64,000 bases of DNA from Simkaniaceae bacterium. GTDB taxonomy: Bacteria > Chlamydiota > Chlamydiia > Chlamydiales > Simkaniaceae. A program made the translations under genes and the position numbers. Shown here in pieces: positions 42,354 to 51,152 of the stretch. Below the pieces are notes generated by a model. That model did not search any database. It had not been told where the DNA came from and worked only from the letters and a program-made list of their open reading frames with translations. The DNA is taken from positions 434,001 to 498,000 of the forward strand of contig CP073762.1 of the NCBI GenBank assembly GCA_018399055.1, written 5' to 3'. Each line of letters begins with the position of its first letter. The first letter of the stretch is position 1.

Positions 42354-43187
42354 ATGGAAGCTATAAAAAGCACAAATAAGCCCGTTATTATTGAGAGCGG
42401 TCCAATTATAGACTTGTCCGAAACAGATATATATTCATTAAGTTCTTTTCAAGAGATTCAGGATCAAAGGTTTGCAGAGGGCGCGGAATTTTATATTTGT
42501 GTGGTAAGGGAACTTGAGAGAACGTATCTTTTTGATGCTTCGAAGTTTATGGAGAACTGCATCCATCACCACGGTGTAATAGACAATCCCTTTACAAGGA
42601 GATCTATTCTAGACTTTGAAATCTATGTGTCTTCAAAAGACCATCCTGATTTTCAACTGTATATGAATAAAGAAGGGGTGATGACACCCCCGAACCACCT
42701 CCCGATTTATTGGAACGATACGTCTTTGTCTAAAACAGACCGATTGTCTCTCATGCGGCGTTATGCAGAGCATTTTGAAAGCACTAACCTACCCAAGGCT
42801 CTTGAAACGTATGAAAAAGCGGCTCAAGCAGGTAGCACGGCTGCTAAGTTGCGTCTTGCTCAGCTCTATTCAGGGAGGCCCGACAAATCATTGGCGATTA
42901 AATATTTGAAAGAATGTATTGAAACAGAAGACATTTCTACGCATAACCTTTTTGCTTGTGCAAGATTTTTGGGGAAGTTTCAAGCTCCTAAATTGGCGTT
43001 TGAAGCGTATGTTATCTTAGCTGGGAGAGGCCATCAGTACGGCCTAGGTGGCGTGATTAGCCATTTAGAGCAGGGAGTCGGGGTTGATAAAAGCCCCTCA
43101 AAAGCCGCAGAGTGGCGCCAAAAGCTACCTGAAGATTGGCGCGATGCTACTATAGCAGACTTCTTTAAATATCTACAGTCACTCTAG
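42354..43187 (+). CDS. Sel1/TPR-repeat protein with possible U-box-like N-terminus
   Basis: A 277-residue soluble protein. From residue 130 onwards it has Sel1-like repeats (LPKALETYEKAAQAGSTAAK, LRLAQLYSGRPDKSLAIKYL, LAFEAYVILAGRGHQYGL) that form a helical solenoid for protein binding. Residues 44-92 (AEFYICVVRELERTYLFDAS, then NPFTRRSILDFEIYV) are spaced like a U-box: an entry strand, a helix with F-x-x-C-I, then N/D-P-x-T-R. If correct it would be a host-directed E3 ubiquitin ligase fused to a binding solenoid, a known design in Legionella and chlamydial effectors. The U-box reading is weak. Confidence 0.8.
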   Translation: MEAIKSTNKPVIIESGPIIDLSETDIYSLSSFQEIQDQRFAEGAEFYICVVRELERTYLFDASKFMENCIHHHGVIDNPFTRRSILDFEIYVSSKDHPDFQLYMNKEGVMTPPNHLPIYWNDTSLSKTDRLSLMRRYAEHFESTNLPKALETYEKAAQAGSTAAKLRLAQLYSGRPDKSLAIKYLKECIETEDISTHNLFACARFLGKFQAPKLAFEAYVILAGRGHQYGLGGVISHLEQGVGVDKSPSKAAEWRQKLPEDWRDATIADFFKYLQSL

Positions 43188-43198
43188 TAAAGCTCAAG

Positions 43199-44569
43199 CT
43201 ATCTTGTAATCGTTGTTTTTCGTAGCGCAAGTCCGCAAAAGCACCCCATTGCACTGATGATCAAAAGACCTAGAGCTCCTCTATTTATACCTAAGAGCAA
43301 ACTCGGATACACTTGAATCAAAGAGATAATGAGAGCGAGGCCTAGCGTTCCGCCAATCTCCTGAAAAGTTACAAATGTACCGGATGCAATGCCTGCTTTT
43401 TGTGTGGAGACAACAGAAATTGCAGCAATCGTTGTAGGGCTGCAGGTCAAGCTATAACCTAATCCAAAAAGGAGAATTGTAATTAAGATGAATGGTATTG
43501 CAGAAGATGCGGTAAAGAACGTTTGAAGGATTGAGGAGAGCATTAACAGAAAGAATCCTACCGCGATAAAAATCCAAGCATTTTTTGGACTGTAGAGCTT
43601 CCCGATAAGTGGTGAGAAAAGAGCCACAGGAACCGTAATCCCGAGCATGAGCAGCCCAGTCTCTAAAGGTGAGAAGTGATGGACTTTTTGCAAGTAGATA
43701 GGAAGAACAAAAAATAGGGCCCAAAGATAAAAAATGAGGCAAGCACTCGCAATCGATGCGAAAAGAAAGGTGAGGTTTTGAACGAGCTCTTGTAGGAGAA
43801 TGGGAGAGGGATGCGTTTTTCCATTTCGCCGTAGTAAGTAGGCGCTGATAAATAATACGATCAGAAGCAGAAATATGGTGACCCAAGGCAAACGGGAGAA
43901 TTCCGTAGTGATCAGAACGAATGAAGCAAGAGCTGCAGCGATGTAGAGCATTCCTTTATAATCAATATGAGGGGGATCATCTTGATTCCGACTCTCTCTA
44001 GAAAAAAAATAGACGAGAGCAAAACTGATAAGTACAATCGGGATGTTAGCCCAAAACACCCACTGCCAACCGAGTTTTTCGAGAATAATACCACCGATCA
44101 GAGGACCTATTGCCATTGCAGAGGCTACCGCTGTTGCCCAAATGGCAATGGCATGTTTGCGGCGTATCTCAGGAAATTCAGAGACCAGCATTGCCTGAGA
44201 GACCGGGAGCAATATGGCATTCCCAAGTCCTGCCAAACTCATACTTAGAATCAGACCCGGACCTCCTGAGCAAAACCCTGCGAGTAACATACCGGTTCCT
44301 GATGAGGAAAGACCCAACAAAAAGATTTTTTTTCTGCCAAAAATATCAGCAATACGTCCACTTGTCACAAGAAAGGCGCAATTAATCATTCCAAAAGCGA
44401 TCATCATCCACTGCATTGCATGGATGCTTGTTTTAAGAGAGTTTTGAATAGAGGGAATGGCAGTATTAACCATTGTGAAGACAAGACCCATTACAATACA
44501 CCCAGAACAGATCCCTACGATACTGATTTTGTGTTTTAGGGTAGTTGAATGTATTTTTGCACTTTTCAT
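43199..44569 (-). CDS. MFS drug exporter, DHA2 (14-TM) family
   Basis: A 456-residue proton-driven efflux permease of the EmrB/QacA type. After a short polar N-terminus, VFTMVNTAIPSIQNSL is the family motif D1-like start. GRIADIFGRKKIFLLGL is MFS motif A between TM2 and TM3. ATAVASAMAIGPLIGGIILEKLGW is motif C, typical of exporters. About fourteen hydrophobic segments follow. It is a single gene, adjacent to the two-partner secretion pair but on its own. The substrate is unknown. Confidence 0.9.
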   Translation of the reverse strand: MKSAKIHSTTLKHKISIVGICSGCIVMGLVFTMVNTAIPSIQNSLKTSIHAMQWMMIAFGMINCAFLVTSGRIADIFGRKKIFLLGLSSSGTGMLLAGFCSGGPGLILSMSLAGLGNAILLPVSQAMLVSEFPEIRRKHAIAIWATAVASAMAIGPLIGGIILEKLGWQWVFWANIPIVLISFALVYFFSRESRNQDDPPHIDYKGMLYIAAALASFVLITTEFSRLPWVTIFLLLIVLFISAYLLRRNGKTHPSPILLQELVQNLTFLFASIASACLIFYLWALFFVLPIYLQKVHHFSPLETGLLMLGITVPVALFSPLIGKLYSPKNAWIFIAVGFFLLMLSSILQTFFTASSAIPFILITILLFGLGYSLTCSPTTIAAISVVSTQKAGIASGTFVTFQEIGGTLGLALIISLIQVYPSLLLGINRGALGLLIISAMGCFCGLALRKTTITR

Positions 44570-44621
44570 ATTGGGGAGATTCTATCGCGTTTAAGTAAAC
44601 ATGTGCTACACAATTTATGGA

Positions 44622-46316
44622 TTAGTAACCGACAGTGAGGGCGAAGTGCAGGCGTTGGTAGGGGCCTCCAAGGTGAAGGTTATGGAGCTGGAAACCCCAG
44701 TCTGCTCGGAAGGTGAGATAGGGGATGACATTGTAGCGAACACCGGGACCAAAACTCATAAGATATGCGGTTTTGTCTTGAAGGGGGGCGGTCTGTTTGA
44801 CTCCAGATAGGCCATAGTCATAGAAGACTAGGAATTGAAGCTCATCATGGAATTTTTTCCATCCGGCAAGAATGTTAAGGATACTAACCAGCGGAGTACG
44901 GAGTTCAAGGTTCCAGATAAAAGCGGTGTCGCCATTAACGATTCTCTCCTTGTACCCACGGACGGTATTATAGCCACCGATCCCATATTCTTCTGAAGGA
45001 AGGAGGTTGATATTTGCAAGTTGTCCACGGAAATAGTTGTGGATAGACCACTCCTTATAAAAGCGCCAGATGAAGGTAAGCGCTGTTCGCGTGTAGACAT
45101 ATTGATTTTTTGCAAAGGGGCGGAGCGACTCGTAGTCGGCATTGGTTTGATCGGAAATCCACTTTCCTGGAGACCAAAACCCTTCGATTTCCCAAGAGAT
45201 AGAGAGGGGAGTTCTTTCAAACCCCATGTTGTATCCAAGCATGAGTTGTGTCAGATTCACATTATTTTCAGAAATAATGGGAACGCCGCCAAGATCAAGG
45301 TTGTTGTTGGTTCGTTTGAAATCACATCCCCAAGTGATTTCATGGAGGAAGTTTTTATAGGGTTTTAGTGGAATATCATATCTCAAGGAACCCTGAACTG
45401 AGAACCCATGGGTATGGAACATACTTCCTTCAATGTCTGGAACGGCAAAGTCTGCATCGACGTGGGAATAGCCACCATAAATATTGAGCATATGTTGCCA
45501 GGGAAGGGGAGCTTCATAAAAAACTGTATGGGCCCAGTACCGATTGAAATCGGAGGAAGAGACAAACTGGTAAGAAAGGCGTTGATCACTCCAAAAAACA
45601 TTTCCCCAGTCAAACCCTGTAAAGAGGCGGTTGTTGCCTGTAACGTCATTGCCGGTGTTATCAATTCCTGCATAGATGCGTAGGGGGAAGCGATCAGAAC
45701 AAACGAGTTCGACGTCAGTCGTTCCCTCCTCTTCTCCTGGAGTGTATATGGCATCAATATGTCGAAAGGGGTTTCTGTTAAGCCAGTAGAGGTTTTGATT
45801 TAAGATATCCGAGGCAATATTTTCGCCTGGCTCTAGTTGAATCGCTTCTTCAAGACGATTGCTTTGGAACCATTTATTGTTTTTGCAATAGACTTTTCCT
45901 AGCTTTCCTTCTGTGACAACAAACTGCAAAACCCCCTCAGAAATGTCTTGATGGGGGACAGAAATGGTGACAACAGGGCGGTCATTATTTTGGTAGTATT
46001 GGATGACACGTTTTTTGATTTCGGTAATAGTTTCTTTATCGAGAGGGTGGTTGTAGTAGGTGCGGACCCTTTTTTTTAATTCGACAATTCCTCCAGGCAG
46101 CTCGACAAGGTAACTCATGACACCATGAACATCATGATAACCTGCGGGGTTAAGGTCGGCTTTATTTCCTACAAGAATGAGGCCCTTAAAGGGGGGAGAG
46201 CTGGCATTGGCTTGTATTGGACAAGAGGTGGTATCATGGTCGACAAAGGAAGAGTGTTTGACTGTTCCAAATAAAAGAAAAGGAATGAATAAAATTGTCC
46301 AGACGTATTTTCCCAT
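44622..46316 (-). CDS. Two-partner secretion outer-membrane transporter (TpsB/FhaC/ShlB type)
   Basis: A 564-residue Omp85-superfamily protein that exports a TpsA partner across the outer membrane. It has a signal peptide (YVWTILFIPFLLFG), then a POTRA_2 domain (VELKKRVRTYYNHPLDKETI, VVTISVPHQDISEGVLQFVV) and a ShlB-type linker. A 16-stranded beta-barrel follows (IYAGIDNTGNDVTGNNRLFTGFD, EYGIGGYNTVRGYKE, the latter being the VRGY motif of strand-loop L6). It ends in the aromatic HFALTVGY for Bam recognition. It lies just downstream of its probable TpsA substrate, 37 bases away on the same strand. This system is uncommon in chlamydiae. Confidence 0.93.
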   Translation of the reverse strand: MGKYVWTILFIPFLLFGTVKHSSFVDHDTTSCPIQANASSPPFKGLILVGNKADLNPAGYHDVHGVMSYLVELPGGIVELKKRVRTYYNHPLDKETITEIKKRVIQYYQNNDRPVVTISVPHQDISEGVLQFVVTEGKLGKVYCKNNKWFQSNRLEEAIQLEPGENIASDILNQNLYWLNRNPFRHIDAIYTPGEEEGTTDVELVCSDRFPLRIYAGIDNTGNDVTGNNRLFTGFDWGNVFWSDQRLSYQFVSSSDFNRYWAHTVFYEAPLPWQHMLNIYGGYSHVDADFAVPDIEGSMFHTHGFSVQGSLRYDIPLKPYKNFLHEITWGCDFKRTNNNLDLGGVPIISENNVNLTQLMLGYNMGFERTPLSISWEIEGFWSPGKWISDQTNADYESLRPFAKNQYVYTRTALTFIWRFYKEWSIHNYFRGQLANINLLPSEEYGIGGYNTVRGYKERIVNGDTAFIWNLELRTPLVSILNILAGWKKFHDELQFLVFYDYGLSGVKQTAPLQDKTAYLMSFGPGVRYNVIPYLTFRADWGFQLHNLHLGGPYQRLHFALTVGY

Positions 46317-46353
46317 GAGTGCCAGTTTGTCATCATTTTAGCTTTTATTCCAC

Positions 46354-48879
46354 TTAAAAATGATTACTAGGAATTGGGTAGAGAGAGGATCTTCGAATAA
46401 AGTACGGTTCTTCTTCGCTGGTAAAGGAAATGATCTGATTTGTAAATTCATTATATGGGTGAAGGTCTCGTTGCAGCTCTGCTGTGAACGGGCCTATATA
46501 GTTGGTCAAGATACTACAAAAATCGGTTTGGTTTACTTTCGCTTTACCGATTTGAATCAAGCCTGATTCTTTATGAAAAAGAGTAAAAGGGGAGTTGGAT
46601 AGGCGGCTTGGGTACGTTGTTCCCCATTTTTCATAATGTGTACTTAAGTATTGAAGAGAGGGAGAATAACGGTAACCATTCAAGGTTCCCTCGATGGTGT
46701 TGAGTTCTCGCTTGGAAGAAAAAATCTTAAGTGGGGAGTGTCCTGTAGAGATCGACGCATTGATTCCCATCGCAATCCCCCCATTAGTTTCCAGGTGATC
46801 AACGATAATGGTTGTTCCTTGCTCTCCAATACTCTTGATTTGAGAAAAATTTTCCATGATAAGAGATTTCCCTAGAATAATTGAGCTCCCGTGCGTTGTG
46901 GAAGAAATTGCACTTCCTCCATACAGGTAAAGACTCCCTTCAGTCACGAGCAAGTCAAGGTCCCCTCCATAGGCACTGATCGAAGTTTGATCATCAAGTC
47001 GGATCGATGATCCAGCTGAAATAGACAAGGATCCTAGCGTTGAAGAAATCTGAGCTCGATCTTCAAGAGTTAGGGTCTCCCCTAGAAGCAATGTGACTTG
47101 TCCCCCTTGAATTTGAACATTTGGGCCATCAAGACAAAGGTCTTTTCCCACTCCGATAGAGACAGGGCCCGATCCTCCTAGTATGGAACCATGGTCTAAT
47201 AAACTGAGGGTTTTTCCTGCACAGATAAAAAGCCCGCGGCCTGTAATTGAAGAGGTATCAAGGAGGGCGAGGTCTCCTTTAGCATTTACGTGGATTCCTG
47301 AGGGAGAATTCAGTGTAGAGCCTTTCATCAAAAGAAGTTCGCTTCCGAGGCTTAGGTAGATCGGTCTTTGTGAGGTGATATAGCTTTGATGGAGATGGCA
47401 ATGATGCCCCACATCGATAGTAATGGGTGCCATAGAATCAATGCTCCCTCCTTCTAAAGATACAGAGCCGAGGGGCCCTGAAATCAAAAAGGGAGCACAT
47501 CCTGGAGAAACCAACCCTCGTTCAACGGAAAAGGAGCCACTTAGATTCTTGATTGTAAATTCCGTTGTTCGATTTGTTCCGTAGAGAAGAGCCCCTTCTT
47601 GAATCCAAAAATTTTGCACTCCGTCGATCAGAAGAGATCCTCCTCCCAAATGACCCCATTCCCCATTCAAGAGAATATCGCCCTGTGTTTTCCAAGATAG
47701 AGTTCCCCCATCAGTCATCATTTTTCCTGATATTTCACTCGTTCCTTTTGACAAAAGGGTGATGTTCTTCCCATAAAGTTCTCCCAAGCATGAAAGATCT
47801 CCTTCAATATTAAGATTTTGCCCAATGAGTTTTCCTATGATGGTTGCCTTAGGAGCAATCAATTCTATCGCTCCACTTCCAACATTGGTAATCCCTCCCT
47901 CGATCAAAATGCCGCCTGTGCTTTCTGTACAAAAAATCAAAGGATAAGGGCTGTTGAACGTGTGGTTGACATCATCCTTAATGACAATTGATCCCGTTGA
48001 TCCTCCTTCCCCTTGGTAGGACGTGGTGATCGTGACCGGCCCTTTCCCAAGCTCTTCAATAAGCTTATCAATGGTAATATTACTAAAGTCTGAGCTAGGG
48101 CCGCTCCCCAAATTGTAGTTGTAAGAGGGGATTGTACTAATAGTCACATCCGATTCTGGGTCGAGAAGGAGCCTCCCCGTCCGCTCTATCTCTCCCTCAT
48201 GATAAAACCCGTTTCTTCCAGAAATTTCGATATCTCCAACAAAGGCCTTTCCATGAAAATGGGTGACACCGTCCGACAAAAGATAGACATCCTCTCCCCG
48301 TATTATCCCTTCCTGCGTAACAATGGTCTTTTCTTCGGCATGCACATAGACCCTCCCTCCAACTTTACTGATCTCAATTCCATAAGGGTTTTCTTCAGCA
48401 CGCACGTAGGCATGTTTCCCCACTCGAGAAAGAACCTCTCCAGAAATGCGCACCTCTTTTCCGAGAAGGGCAAGCGCACCATTTGCTGCCGAGATACTTC
48501 CTTCAACTATGACGTCTTTTAAAGACGAAGCAATGAGCCCCCCGACTTCAATTTTTGATTCTTTTCCGAACAAGATGCCATTTTGATTGATAAGGACGAT
48601 TTGTCCATTACTGGTGAGACCTCCATAGATTTCGCTCTTTCCCTTTCCTATGACCTTGTTGAGAACCCAGGCATTTGTGCTAGGCTGGATGAACTCAACA
48701 TGTTCTTGTGAAGCGATTGAAAAGTCCTTCCAATGGATGATGGCTCCATCGCTTGCTCCAACCTGAAAATTCTTCCCCACCTTTTGGAGATTGCAGGATC
48801 CCTTAATCGTCTCCATTCCTGAAGGATTGCTCCAAAGAGAGCATGCAAAAATAAGAAAAGTGACAAAACACGAGCGCAT
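46354..48879 (-). CDS. Two-partner secretion exoprotein, filamentous haemagglutinin-like (TpsA)
   Basis: An 841-residue secreted beta-helix protein. A signal peptide (CFVTFLIFACSLWS) precedes the TPS domain: KGSCNLQKVGKNFQVGASDG, IHWKDFSIASQEHVEFIQPS, VLNKVIGKGKSEIYGGLTSNG, and the conserved NQNGILFG (NPNGI/L-like). Residues 250-840 are repeated short strands with Gly, Ser and Leu (for example LSLLDHGSILGGSGPVSIGV), typical of a parallel beta-helix adhesin. No C-terminal toxin domain or extra Cys is visible, and the protein is short for an adhesin (often more than 1500). Followed by its TpsB partner. Confidence 0.92.
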   Translation of the reverse strand: MRSCFVTFLIFACSLWSNPSGMETIKGSCNLQKVGKNFQVGASDGAIIHWKDFSIASQEHVEFIQPSTNAWVLNKVIGKGKSEIYGGLTSNGQIVLINQNGILFGKESKIEVGGLIASSLKDVIVEGSISAANGALALLGKEVRISGEVLSRVGKHAYVRAEENPYGIEISKVGGRVYVHAEEKTIVTQEGIIRGEDVYLLSDGVTHFHGKAFVGDIEISGRNGFYHEGEIERTGRLLLDPESDVTISTIPSYNYNLGSGPSSDFSNITIDKLIEELGKGPVTITTSYQGEGGSTGSIVIKDDVNHTFNSPYPLIFCTESTGGILIEGGITNVGSGAIELIAPKATIIGKLIGQNLNIEGDLSCLGELYGKNITLLSKGTSEISGKMMTDGGTLSWKTQGDILLNGEWGHLGGGSLLIDGVQNFWIQEGALLYGTNRTTEFTIKNLSGSFSVERGLVSPGCAPFLISGPLGSVSLEGGSIDSMAPITIDVGHHCHLHQSYITSQRPIYLSLGSELLLMKGSTLNSPSGIHVNAKGDLALLDTSSITGRGLFICAGKTLSLLDHGSILGGSGPVSIGVGKDLCLDGPNVQIQGGQVTLLLGETLTLEDRAQISSTLGSLSISAGSSIRLDDQTSISAYGGDLDLLVTEGSLYLYGGSAISSTTHGSSIILGKSLIMENFSQIKSIGEQGTTIIVDHLETNGGIAMGINASISTGHSPLKIFSSKRELNTIEGTLNGYRYSPSLQYLSTHYEKWGTTYPSRLSNSPFTLFHKESGLIQIGKAKVNQTDFCSILTNYIGPFTAELQRDLHPYNEFTNQIISFTSEEEPYFIRRSSLYPIPSNHF

Positions 48880-48910
48880 TCGATCTTCTTATAATGATTA
48901 GATCAAAGGA

Positions 48911-49921
48911 TCAATGGTATTTTTTCCCGTTTGCTTGAGCAAGATAGCGTATTTTTGTAATGAATGGTTTAAGCCCCTTTTCTTCAAGGGCAGAAATTTC
49001 GAATAGAGTATCCTTAGGAAAAGGATATTTCTTTTTGAAGGTCTCAAGGTGCTCTTCATTTCCCTTATCCACTTTATTGAGGGCGACTAAAAAAGGTTTC
49101 TTCAAAATATCGGCAGAGTATTCTTCACCTTCCTTCCGAAGGGTTAAAAAATCCTCATAAGGATCACGGCCTTCTTCTCCAGAAATATCGATAAGATAGA
49201 TCAGGGTAGATGAGCGCTCCACATGCTTGAGGAAAGAAAGCCCCAATCCTCGGTTATTGTGGGCATCGGGAATGATTCCTGGGATGTCAGCTAAGTAAAT
49301 CCGCGAAAAGTCATCAAACTCCATATAGCTGAGGTTGGGTTTTAGCGTTGTAAAAGGGTAGGCGCCTATTTTGACTTCAATCGCTGCCAGTTTTGAGAGG
49401 AGGGTAGATTTTCCTGCATTAGGGAATCCCATAAACCCGACATCAGCAAGGAGCTTCAGCTCCATCTTAATATTCTTCACATCCCCGTAATGCCCTGGAG
49501 TGCATTTTGCAGGGGCTTGATTCGTGGGTGTTTTGAAAAAGGTATTTCCCCTTCCACCCTTTCCTCCTTGGCACAAGTGAAATTCTTCTCCCGGCTCGGT
49601 TAAATCATAAAGAAGCCCGCTCGTTTCGCTATCATGAATAAGTGTGCCGCAGGGGACTTTCAAAACGAGGTCTTTACCATTCTTGCCTTGGCGATTATTG
49701 GTGCCACCACATCCACCATTTTCAGCATGTATCAACCGTTTGTTGCGGAACTGATCAAGGGAATAAATTTGGGGATCGCTTTTGATGATAACAGAGCCGC
49801 CACATCCTCCGTTGCCTCCATAAGGACCACCTTTCGGGATGTATTTTTCACGGCGCCAGGCGACAACACCGTTGCCTCCTTTTCCCGCAGATAACTTTAG
49901 CTTTACGCAATCGGTAAACAT
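48911..49921 (-). CDS. obg: GTPase ObgE/CgtA
   Basis: A 336-residue GTPase that binds the 50S subunit and affects ribosome assembly and stress signalling. The start at 49921 (MFTDCVKLKLSAGKGGNGVVAWRREKYIPKGGP) is the glycine-rich Obg fold. DVGFMGFPNAGKSTLLSKL is the P-loop; YLADIPGIIPDAHNNRGLG and LNKVDKGN are G3 and G4. No C-terminal OCT domain beyond the short tail. It matches CT418 and follows rpmA, with an intrinsic hairpin between them. Confidence 0.96.
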   Translation of the reverse strand: MFTDCVKLKLSAGKGGNGVVAWRREKYIPKGGPYGGNGGCGGSVIIKSDPQIYSLDQFRNKRLIHAENGGCGGTNNRQGKNGKDLVLKVPCGTLIHDSETSGLLYDLTEPGEEFHLCQGGKGGRGNTFFKTPTNQAPAKCTPGHYGDVKNIKMELKLLADVGFMGFPNAGKSTLLSKLAAIEVKIGAYPFTTLKPNLSYMEFDDFSRIYLADIPGIIPDAHNNRGLGLSFLKHVERSSTLIYLIDISGEEGRDPYEDFLTLRKEGEEYSADILKKPFLVALNKVDKGNEEHLETFKKKYPFPKDTLFEISALEEKGLKPFITKIRYLAQANGKKYH

Positions 49922-49940
49922 TTTATTCCTTCCAAAATAC

Positions 49941-49966
49941 AAAGTAGGCTCCAATGAGCCTACTTT
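49941..49966 (-). terminator. Hairpin between rpmA and obg
   Basis: A perfect 10-bp stem AAAGTAGGCT (49941-49950) with AGCCTACTTT (49957-49966), loop of six. On the minus strand it is followed by GTATTTTGG, a weak T run. It probably acts as an attenuator, lowering expression of obg relative to the ribosomal proteins. Confidence 0.6.
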
Positions 49967-49993
49967 AGATTAATTGTAAAAACGCAGATGAAT

Positions 49994-50245
49994 TTACTGA
50001 GCGGGAGCGACGGAAACGCAAGTATTCTTTCCACTACGGAAATGGACAATTCCATCGATCAGAGAAAAGAGAGTATCATCTTTTCCACGCTTTACATTTT
50101 TTGCAGGGTGCCACTTGGTGCCGCGTTGGCGGACTAGAATGCTTCCTGCAGTGACATATTCACCATGTGTTGCTTTGATCCCAAGACGTTGCGCGTTCGA
50201 ATCTCTTCCGTTCCTACTTGACCCTTGACCTTTCTTATGTGACAT
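49994..50245 (-). CDS. rpmA: 50S ribosomal protein L27
   Basis: An 83-residue L27. It starts [22 protein letters not shown], the family N-terminus that reaches toward the peptidyl transferase centre, then [25 protein letters not shown]. It lies nine bases after rplU. Matches CT419. Confidence 0.97.
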   Translation of the reverse strand: MSHKKGQGSSRNGRDSNAQRLGIKATHGEYVTAGSILVRQRGTKWHPAKNVKRGKDDTLFSLIDGIVHFRSGKNTCVSVAPAQ

Positions 50246-50254
50246 ACCGTTTCC

Positions 50255-50566
50255 TTACTTCGCTTCGATATCGGTGATTTTAACAACAGAATATTTTTGT
50301 CTGTGGCCTACCTTACGGCGGTAGTTCTTTCGACGCTTATATTTGAAAGAAACCACTTTTGGCCCTTTAGTATCTCCAATGACTTCTCCCTTCACCAAGC
50401 ATTTTGCCACGTGGGGAGCGCCAACATGGGCTGTCTTCCCGTCATTAAAGAGCATAACTTCATTAAATTCGACAGCTCCGCTCTCAATTCCGAGTAGTTC
50501 GACCTCGATTACATCACCTTTTTCAACTCGGTATTGTTTACCACCGGTATGAATGATTGCATACAT
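50255..50566 (-). CDS. rplU: 50S ribosomal protein L21
   Basis: A 103-residue L21. The start at 50566 gives MYAIIHTGGKQYRVEKGDVI, the canonical N-terminus; an in-frame upstream start would add five residues. FKYKRRKNYRRKVGHRQKYS is the basic C-terminal RNA-binding loop. First gene of the rplU-rpmA-obg group, with a near-consensus promoter upstream. Matches CT420. Confidence 0.97.
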   Translation of the reverse strand: MYAIIHTGGKQYRVEKGDVIEVELLGIESGAVEFNEVMLFNDGKTAHVGAPHVAKCLVKGEVIGDTKGPKVVSFKYKRRKNYRRKVGHRQKYSVVKITDIEAK

Positions 50567-50595
50567 AATTCGTTTCTCCATTAATAGAATCGCCT

Positions 50596-50624
50596 ATCAT
50601 AGAGAAATATCACGAAAGTGTCAA
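50596..50624 (-). promoter_or_regulatory. Predicted rplU promoter
   Basis: On the minus strand, a perfect TTGACA (50619-50624) and TATGAT (50596-50601) with a 17-base spacer, 30 bases upstream of the rplU start. This is the best sigma-70/66-type promoter seen in the window. Confidence 0.75.
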
Positions 50625-50640
50625 TCATTTTGTAATAGAC

Positions 50641-50794
50641 AGGGCTAACGTATTAAAATTGAGTTGAAGAAAGTCTTCATAGGAGAAAAGTTCAAGGCGT
50701 TCGATGTAGGCAACCCCTTGTAGGTTGTCGAAGAAGAACAACGAAGAAATTTTCCCTATGGGGAATTGAAGCAACATTTTAATGCGTTAGTCCT
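50641..50794. repeat. Element with imperfect terminal inverted repeats
   Basis: AGGGCTAACGTATTAAAA at the left (50641-50658) is the inverse of TTTTAATGCGTTAGTCCT at the right (50777-50794), with two differences. The interior of about 120 bases has no ORF. Possible small non-autonomous insertion element or a large folded RNA. Confidence 0.45.
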
Positions 50795-50857
50795 GCTAAT
50801 AATAGAAAAAAGTCCTTGATGATTCGATGAGGCACGTTCTGGATTGTTTAGATCATA

Positions 50858-50939
50858 TATACCTAAACAAACTCAAAAGTTGGATTTTCGACAGCTTTCG
50901 CGCAGCCCAAAACCCAACTTTTGAGTTTGTTTGGGTATA
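50858..50939. repeat. Long near-perfect hairpin (31-bp arms)
   Basis: Left arm 50858-50888 and right arm 50909-50939 match at 29 of 31 positions as inverted repeats; the core is ACTCAAAAGTTGG with CCAACTTTTGAGT. The loop is 20 bases. It may be a terminator-derived REP-like element, a MITE end pair, or a regulatory RNA. It is unusually long for an intrinsic terminator. Confidence 0.75.
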
Positions 50940-51152
50940 ATAGTTTAAGTTTAAATTGACAAAGAAGGGCATAATCACACGTGTGACCCTCACGAATATG
51001 TTGTCGTTGAAGTGAAACTAATTTCTCAAAAAAGTTGTTTCCACTTGAAAGGATTGTTTAAGGGCTCTAGAATCGTGGCTGCACTTCAACTATGCGGTGG
51101 GTGGATCGTTTGTTTCGTCTCGTATGATTGAAGCTTTTGCAAGGTGGTAAAA

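Larger units (their letters stand above)
50625..51152. other. Non-coding region with two inverted-repeat elements
   Basis: Between rplU and oppA no gene is seen. An element with inverted ends lies at 50641-50794 (arms of about 19 bases, 17 matching). A very long hairpin follows at 50858-50939. Beyond 50940 there is a TATAAT box and a TTGACA without usable spacing, then the oppA leader. The elements look like MITE-type or REP-like insertions. Confidence 0.55.

Noticed and set aside
50957-50975. TTGACA followed by CATAAT as an oppA promoter
   Set aside because: The spacer is only about eight bases, too short for a sigma-70-type promoter.
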